A program made the position numbers and the translations under genes. The notes beneath the pieces were generated by a model that ran no database searches, had not been told where the DNA came from, and worked only from the letters and a program-made list of their open reading frames with translations. Shown piece after piece: positions 56,641 to 64,000 of a DNA stretch of 64,000 nt. Position 1 is the stretch's first letter. The number at the start of each line of letters is the position of its first letter. Source of the DNA: Escallonia rubra. Taxonomy: Eukaryota; Streptophyta; Magnoliopsida; Escalloniales; Escalloniaceae. The stretch spans positions 1 through 64,000 of the forward strand of contig JAVXUO010002192.1 of the NCBI GenBank assembly GCA_033065855.1, read 5' to 3'.

Positions 56641-59600
56641 ATGTGGAAGCTTGTTCTGTCCCAAGGCAATGAACCATGGCTTAAAAGTGTGAATCACAAT
56701 ATCGGTCGACAGTACTGGGAATTTGACGCGGAGGACGGAACACCCGACGAACGGGCTCATCTCGAAACTCTCCGAACGGAGTTTCATGAGAACCGTTTTA
56801 ACGTAAAACAAAGTTCTGATCTGCTTATGAGATATCAGGTATAAAGTTTAGAAATGCGCTTTCCATGCCACTTCCTGAGGAGATAAGTTTTGGTTGCAAA
56901 TCGGACCTTAGCTACGAAGAACTTATGATATTTGGGTACGACGATAATCTATGATCATATGAATATATATATTTGCCAGTATTTTGTCTATGACACTACA
57001 GAACTGCATGCTGCTTTGAGTTAGTTGTTACAGAAAATTCTTATAAAAATGCACTAAACATGCATGTGTCCCTAAAAATGGCAATATGTACGTAATGGTC
57101 ATATTAACACATGTGTCCCTAACTCTCTTCGTTACTTTGCTTCTTGTCTTTGAAAGTAGTAATAATTAAACATATATGGCACTTCACGCGATCCAATATC
57201 ATGATCGTATAGAGGGGGTTCGAATTTAAAAATTAAACACTCCAAATGGGAAGTAAGGTTTTATAGGGGAAAATGCTATTTTAGGTTTTATAATATTTTT
57301 CTTGTTAAAAGTAGATCTTAGCGACAAGCGTTGATTTTGCGATGAAAATGAGTAGTGAAATAGGATGTTAGAGGGTAGAAATTGTCTCCTCATCGTCCTT
57401 AATTAATTATCAACATGCTTTGAAAAGCTTTGGACGAATTTTCTTTTGTGGTCATACAGCAGCAGGAATATGTGCATCACATCAAAGTTTAATGTTTGGA
57501 CATTATTTTTTGACCTATTTGTGACCCACAGTTTGAAAGAGGGCACCCGGGTGACTTGAAGTTACCTTCGCAGAAAGTACGTAGCGAAGAAGACATAACT
57601 GAGGTCGTAGTCGCAAACACGTTGAGAAAAGCACTAAGATTCTACTCAACTCTTCAGGCTGAGGATGGCCAGTGGCCTGGTGATTATGGCGGCCCGCTAT
57701 TTCTTCTGCCTGGCTTGGTAAGACCTTTCTTAACTGGTAGCTGTCAACTTTTGTATTTCTAACATGTTAGGTCCCACCATATTTTGTACTTTTATGTAAG
57801 GAATGCTTATTTTGATATATGTATTGTATTATCTTCCGTCCCTAACTAATTAATCGTGTTTGGCTTGCAGGTTTGTTTAGGGTGTGCGTTATATTTTTTT
57901 ATATATTTCTCTTTCTATATCAAAAGAGAGAAAGAGATAGGGAGAGAAAAAAGTGGGCCAGAAGAGAGAAAAATGAGTTGGTGGGGGACTAAATGTGGAG
58001 AGAGAAATAAAATAAAATAAGTACAAGAAGGTAAACATGAAAAAATATTTATGAGACTTTTTTTTTTTTAAAATTTGAAGAAGTGATAATTTTTTTGAGA
58101 CAGCTCAAAAAAAAAATATGATTAAATATTTAGAGACGAACGGAGTAGTATACTTACTCATGACACTTCTATTTATCGACAAGAATAAAAATACACTAAG
58201 TACGAACTATTAAATTTATTAGCGAACGATGAGGTGTAGACAAATATATGTGAATGTGGGTGTAGACATTCCTTTTGACATATGACATGTAACATCCTCT
58301 GTCTCTTATTTGTCGCCCTTATGTGTCGTTAACCTGGACCTAAAGTACATCATAGCCCACAAAAAAAAATATAGTTTAACCGTAAAAAACAAAAATAAAG
58401 AGTTCTTTCCTTTCACCATCGCCAAATTAAAAAGTGCATTACTTTTTATAATACAATGAAGACCAAGCAAATATACGAGAACGTCAAAATAAACATTTCG
58501 TTTAGAAAACATGTCATTTTCTAAAGCTATATAAAGAAAGAGTAATGTAAGGCGATGATCATGAGAAACCAATTCAATTTTGAACACGATACACACGCAA
58601 GAAAAACTGCTGAATGTAATTTCAAAGTGGATCATGGAATTTCACTTTTAAGCTTGTTATACCTGCTTGATGATGCATTTCCTCATTTTACAGGTTATTA
58701 GCTTGTCGGTAATGGGGGTTGTGGATGTAGTTCTGCCAAATGAACATCAAAAGGAGATATGTCGTTATGCGTTTAACCATCAGGTACTTCTTGCACACGT
58801 TATGTTTAGATTCCTTTAGGAAGAAACGAATTAGGCTCATCGATCATGTTGCTACTTTTATTCTCGTGTAGAGAAAATTACTTTCTCAATCTCTAAAAAA
58901 AAAATGATTATATTTTCTTTTGAACTGTACCAAAAAAATTAATCAATTTTCAAATTAAGAAAGATTCCGTAAGTATTCTTCTACCTTTACCTTTCTTACG
59001 CTGCGCGCACACACACACAAAATACATACCTTCTACCTTGCACGCACAAAAACACCACATTTACTTCCTATTATCTCCACACCCGTAACCCCCCACCCCC
59101 AACACCCCACACACATAGAGAGCACAGAGTGCCTAAAACACACACGCGCTAAAACCACACAAAAAAATAGAAGGAGGAGACTACCTTGAAGAATTTCCTT
59201 CCAATTCCCTCTTTTCCTTTTCTCTCTCTTCTTCCCCGGGCTTTGTGCATCTGTACTGTTCTTTCTCTGTTTTTTCTTCTTCATCTATTTTTTTTTTTTT
59301 TTTTTTCTCTCCCGAATTTTCTTTTCTTTTTCTTTCTTTCTTTATAAGATTTTTCCATTAATTTGTAATAATTTTCATTATCGCCTTTTAAAAAGTAGGA
59401 GGTGGCATTATATTATGACCAAGTTTTTCAAATTTGACAATACATGCCATTTTTTCATAATTGCAAAATAGCGCCGAATGTTTGCATACTTGTAAAATGA
59501 TCCCAAACCCAAAATCATTTTAAACTTGCATACTCTACTAATATCCGAGTATTGCTGAAAATTATCGCCCTCTCATTTTTCAGAGCACACGTATGATTAT

Positions 59601-62600
59601 TTTAAATAACTCAGAAAAAGTGCGGGATATTCTACTAATATCCTAAATAAGTATACAAATCAAACACGGTCAATTAATTAGGGACGTAGAGAATATTTAG
59701 AAACCATTTTTAAATTATGGTATGTGGAAAAAGGACAAACAAAAAGTGAAAGCATATGATATGTGGAACTGCAGAATGCTGATGGAGGATGGGGACTACA
59801 CATAGAAGGGCCCAGCACCATGTTTGGCACTGTTCTCAATTATGTCACTCTAAGATTGCTCGGAGTGAAATTGAACGGCGGAGATGGAGCCATGGATAAA
59901 GCAAGGAAATGGATTCTCGATCACGGTGGGGCAACATATATCTCATCATGGGGAAAACTTTGGCTATCAGTAAGCGTGCATTATTCTCTTTTCCCTACAT
60001 ATATATTCCACGGTTTTTCTTTTCCGCAAACAAAAAGGGCATGCATATAATAACTTAAGTATTTCTTTTCTTAGTATGGACTCTATTTTTTTTTCTTTCA
60101 ATCTAACGAAATCAAAGTGCCGGTTCACTTTCGAATCTAACATCATGAATCATTAGCGACCTATTTAAAACATTAATCATTAGCACCACCTACACATAAC
60201 CCATCGCTGTCGCCGACCTGCTCCACCAACAGAGGGGTAGTGTCTGTCAGTATGTGTGTGGGGCGGGGTAGGGGTGGATGGGACAATCGGCCGAAAGGTA
60301 ATGAGGTGTTCGGTGGTGGTTGAGGTGGGTTCAATATGTGGTTGCAGGAATGGTAATGATGGGTTTGTTGATGTGTTATTGCCGACAGTGGGTGCAATCT
60401 ATTGATGGTGGTGCGATTTGTTGATGGTGGTTGCAGGGAAGGTGTTGTGCTATCGGCGACAGGTGCGATTCGTGGTGAGTTCAATAGGTGGTTGCATCGG
60501 TTGTAGTAAGTATGCTGATGTGGTGGTGTGTTGCTGTCGGTGGGTGGTTGTTGCTGTAATAAAATGTGGACAAATGATCCTATCCGACCTATAATATGGG
60601 TTTGGTCCAAACGCGAGATATGATATATACTTTATGTAGATTTATCTAGGATATCTAATCATGGCTTATTCGCTCTTATCTTGTCCTATCCAACATAATT
60701 GTTCGGCATGCTAAATGCAGCCTGATAGTTGTCATTTGTGCTCTAGCTTTTGGCGGACAGGTTCATAGATATTCTGAGGCCCAACCCATGCTAACATGAG
60801 CTTGATAATTGTTTGAACCAATCCCCAATAGGCTAAACCACTTTTTGTTGTCGCTAAATTATTTATAATTAAAAGGTGGAACATAGACATTGACACCACC
60901 ATTTAATGTTCTTTATTCTTGTGATAATCACCGTCTTTTAATGTTCTTTTTTCTAGATATTGTAAAACTATTAATGATAATCACCATCGAAATCCCCACA
61001 GTGCGGCCACCATGCTCCATGGCGACGAGCCCACCTATCAGGACTCTGACATCCAGAGACCCACTGCAACTTCCGTCTCCGTCTCCTAACCCCCCCCCAT
61101 CCCCCAAAATCCCCATACACAACCATCGACAGAACAGTCACGAACATAGTCGCATGCAACACCCCCCCCTGCGGGCGTCGCCGACACACAGATGCACAAA
61201 GCCACACACAGGACACACCCATCCACCCACATACTATTACCCACACATGCACATTTCAGTGCCCCCCTCCCCCTAAGTTGCGCAGTTAAGGTTCTTGGTT
61301 GGTATTTATAGGAGAGTTTTTACCTTTTCATTTTGGTCATTTTGTTTATAAATGGATGGTTGTACGTATTTGTCTCTAAAAGTGTTTGATGGTTGAACCT
61401 CATTAAAGATAAAGTTGGACACGAGAGTTCTGAAATTTTGTTAAAAGAATGAAGAAGACTTTTTTGTTTTTATCTTGATTTCTGGTCTTAAAATGAGAAT
61501 GATCTAAAAAAAAAGAACAAGAATAGAGACCAAGAAAAAAAAAAATTAAGGATTAAGGAACGAAAACGTTACCAAACACCACATAAAATTCTTGGCACGT
61601 CAAGATGAATAATGTTGATAGTTGAATGTTTGGGCTAATACTAACCTCTATTCTGAATTATCAGCCAAGTACAACTTAAGTACTAGATCGGTATCTAAAT
61701 ATTTGTTTTTGAACGAAATAAGTACAAGTAATTACAAGTGTTAAAAATTCAAAGGATAAGAGTGTTATTATGTAAAAATAATCCTAAACATCTACACTTT
61801 GCATGTGTCTTTAAGATTTGTTTTTTTCGTTATTGACATACTTGTCCTTGATTAAACTTAATGGCCGTTCATATATGTCATTGGACTCTTTTTTTTTTTT
61901 TTTGTAAAAACTAAATATTTAAATCCTGATTTCATACTTTTTAAATATCGAGTATCTAAGGCGTAGTAGAGTACAAAGATTGGTAAGTAGCGTCATTTTT
62001 TGTAAAACTAAATATTTAAATCTTGATTTCATACTTTTCATATGTCGAGTATCAAAGGTGTAGTAGAGTACAAAGATTCATAAGTAGCCCTAAATGTTTT
62101 AACCTCAAATAAGACTGTCAAAATATGTCGATACTGAGCACCTTATTATTGTTTATAGCGGCAATTCTGAGTAATTTGACTGCCAGCGTCATGTGGTTCA
62201 TGAATCATGATGAAATCTCTAAGGTGATTGAGTTGGCGTGACGAGGATATGGTTATACCGCGTCACCTCTATCACAACTATACCAAACTTTTGGAGGCTG
62301 TCTTTTAACTTGGAACAAAAGACAGCCCTGTGATGACAAAAAGGTAACGCGTTAGAGACTGGAAGGTGTTTTGATGAAATGACCGAAAGAAACACTCTTT
62401 TTTTTTGTTTAAAGAAAGATTCATGCCTGATAGTAAATGTACAGGGAGAGAGGCATTGAGTATGACTGAATTGTTGATTTGGGGTTATTGGTGATTTGGT
62501 GGTTTGATATATACAGGCACACACGATATACATGCATAAATACAGATAACAGGATTGCAGGTTTTTGTAACCGTCCGCTTGCATTGTACTATGTCATAAC

Positions 62601-64000
62601 TTGTAATTAATTGTCACTATCGCATGGAATTTTTATTAATTGTCTCACCAATGGACTAATTGCACCATTCCAAGCCTGAGGAGAAAGAAGTTAACGACAC
62701 ATTTTGTAACATTGTGTTTAAGCAGAGCGATAGTATTGCCTAACAGAAGAACTGTTTGAGATATATAACGCTCATTTTTGCATAATACCAATGAATAGGT
62801 ACTTGGCGTATATGACTGGAGTGGAAATAATCCTCTACCGCCAGAAATATGGATTCTTCCTTACAGTCTTCCAATTCACCCAGGTGTGCTGATGTATTTT
62901 TCTATATTTGTGTACGGTTTTGTTGATGAAAAGTGTAAGCACATTTTCGGATGCGTATATGTTGAGTATAGTAGAATCCTGTGCTTTTCGTAACCTACCT
63001 TGCACATGTGACAAACTTTACTTGGAAGGGGGTTTTACCACCAAATGATAAAGGCAAGATCATGGGTGATTTTGCTGGAACCACACATTTCTCAAATCAT
63101 TGGTCATCTGTTTCGGTAAATCTTTATAGGTTAATTTGAAACTTTGGTCATGGCATGGTATGTAAATAGTGGTTGGTGCATTTTGACCGTGAGGGATGGA
63201 AATCAGAGTTTTCTACTAGTAATAGATAAATGTAAGATAGATTAGGATGGATTAAACCATGAGGCTGCGCATATCTTTTGCTCGAACAGTTGCATTTCTA
63301 TTGCCTCCAATTGGAGCCTAGACTTATTAGTCTCAATCAACACCTAATTTGGATGGGTGGCGAAAAAGTGACTTAGTGATTCAAGTTTGCAATTCTCAAA
63401 ATTTCGTGTGCATTAGAAAATTCAATACGTGTCACCACACAACTGTGAAAATCTTATTATCAGTTTCACTCCATCCTTATATATGTAACTGTACATGTGT
63501 GTGTAGATATAAACATATATGTATTTATATTGCAGGACGTATGTGGTGTCACTGTCGGATGGTATATTTGCCCATGTCATATTTGTATGGGAAGAGGTTT
63601 GTTGGTCCAATCAATGCCATAGTTCAATCACTAAGGAAAGAGCTCTATGCACAACCCTACAATCAAATTAACTGGGACCTTGCTAGAAATCAATGTGCCA
63701 AGGTATATAATTTCTCATCCGTTAAAATCTCAAGAGTGCCATGATCTCTCGTGTATAACATTTTTACGATGTTTTTAGGAGGATCTTTATTACCCGCATC
63801 CACTATTACAAGACATCCTATGGGGTGGTTTACACAAGTTTGTAGAACCTCTTCTAATGCAATGGCCCTTCTCTAAGCTTAGGCAGAAGGCATTAAGTGC
63901 TATAATGCAACATATCCATTATGAGGATGAAAATACTCAGTATATATGCCTTGGCCCTGTAAATAAGGTACTCATCTTTTCTTTATTCCTACATGTTTAT
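56641..64000 (+). CDS. OSC: Oxidosqualene cyclase, cycloartenol-synthase-like clade (5' part, continues past the window)
   Basis: Seven exons are visible: 56641-56838, 57532-57717, 58694-58783, 59775-59969, 62799-62883, 63536-63702 and 63779-63967. They make about 370 residues, roughly half of a usual 755-760. All junctions are GT-AG and the frame stays open. Seen: MWKL start; [16 protein letters not shown]-type motifs QAEDGQW (about 105-111) and NADGGWG (about 159-165); [55 protein letters not shown]; and HYEDEN. MWCHCR, RYAFNHQ and [10 protein letters not shown] are of cycloartenol/cucurbitadienol type rather than the MWCYCR of beta-amyrin and lupeol synthases. The enzyme folds 2,3-oxidosqualene into a tetracyclic or pentacyclic product at the ER. 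The catalytic DCTAE and the residues that decide the product lie beyond the window, so the product is unknown. Confidence 0.93.
57830..58147. mobile_element. Stowaway-like MITE in cyclase intron 2
   Basis: The left end is TATCTTCCGTCCCTAACTAA and the right end inverted is TACTCCGTTCGTCTCTAAAT. TA flanks both. The interior has GAGAGAAAGAGATAGGGAGA and A/T tracts, with no coding capacity. It lies wholly inside intron 2 (57718-58693). Confidence 0.65.
58879..59695. mobile_element. Stowaway-like MITE with low-complexity insertion, cyclase intron 3
   Basis: The left end is TACTTTCTCAATCTCTAAAA and the right end inverted is TATTCTCTACGTCCCTAATT, with TA at each end. The interior GAACTGTACCAAAAAAATTAATCAATTTTC resembles the element at 50403-50708. 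The middle (58990-59345) is a CACACA/CT-rich tract that may be a later insertion. It lies inside intron 3 (58784-59774). Confidence 0.55.
59970..62798. other. Cyclase intron 4 (2.8 kb); repeats only
   Basis: The largest visible cyclase intron. It holds a G/T-rich segment (about 60240-60560, GGTGGTTG words), a C-rich segment (about 61000-61270, CCACCC and CACACA words), a poly-T at about 61890 and a diverged duplication of about 110 bases: ACTAAATATTTAAATC.TGATTTCATACTTTT at about 61911 and 62009. No coding region. Confidence 0.5.

Noticed and set aside
57866-57920. Alternative cyclase exon after a TTGCAG acceptor (GTTTGTTTAGGG)
   Set aside because: It would read [10 protein letters not shown] and run into a Stowaway-like MITE. 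The exon at 58694 matches the cyclase family continuously.

Overview
This window is nuclear DNA from a flowering plant, most likely a eudicot. The evidence is a set of spliced plant genes with GT-AG introns, AT-rich introns and spacers, and dense nested plant transposable elements (Ty3/Gypsy and Ty1/Copia LTR elements, a LARD-type element, hAT, PIF/Harbinger-like and Stowaway-like non-autonomous elements). The species cannot be named from sequence alone. One undetermined base (N) sits at 1689.

Three host genes can be supported. (1) A linker-histone-like HMGA/HON4-type gene lies on the minus strand. Exons 1-2 (28509-29707) encode an N-terminal H15 (linker-histone globular) domain and seven AT-hooks. 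Two further in-phase exons that match the conserved C-terminal helix of the same family lie 23.8 kb away at 4326-4681. The simplest reading is one 455-residue gene whose second intron (4682-28508) has swollen with nested transposons. (2) A complete two-exon CYP71 clan cytochrome P450, CYP71D-like, is on the minus strand (50925-52869). (3) The first half of an oxidosqualene cyclase of the cycloartenol-synthase-like clade is on the plus strand (seven exons, 56641-63967, continuing past the window edge). The P450 and the cyclase are divergently transcribed across a 3.8-kb spacer, the arrangement expected of a triterpene/sterol biosynthetic gene pair.

Layout. 1-4.3 kb: unassigned DNA with a fold-back element and a possible old LINE-like or unknown coding remnant. 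4.3-28.5 kb: the giant HON4-like intron. It holds a non-autonomous LTR element with a Harbinger-like MITE inside one LTR (5.8-9.2 kb), a decayed Gypsy element (12.1-22.0 kb) split by a young 7.3-kb LARD-like element with perfect target-site duplication (13703-21022), a decayed Copia element (from 22.0 kb), and LTR-like direct repeats (24.6-26.2 kb). 28.5-30.0 kb: HON4-like 5' half. 30.4-35.3 kb: three hAT-type elements and a Copia solo LTR. 35.9-43.7 kb: a truncated minus-strand Tat/Ogre-like Gypsy element with 3' LTR, polypurine tract, 106-bp tandem repeats, a plant-mobile-domain pseudogene in antisense, and integrase. 44.0-50.7 kb: two solo LTRs (one nested in a hAT element), a degraded LTR and a Stowaway-like MITE. 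50.9-64.0 kb: the P450/cyclase pair.

The P450 and cyclase could act in one pathway: the cyclase would make a sterol or triterpene scaffold from 2,3-oxidosqualene at the ER, and the P450 would oxidise it. This is inference from adjacency and family; no product is readable from the window.
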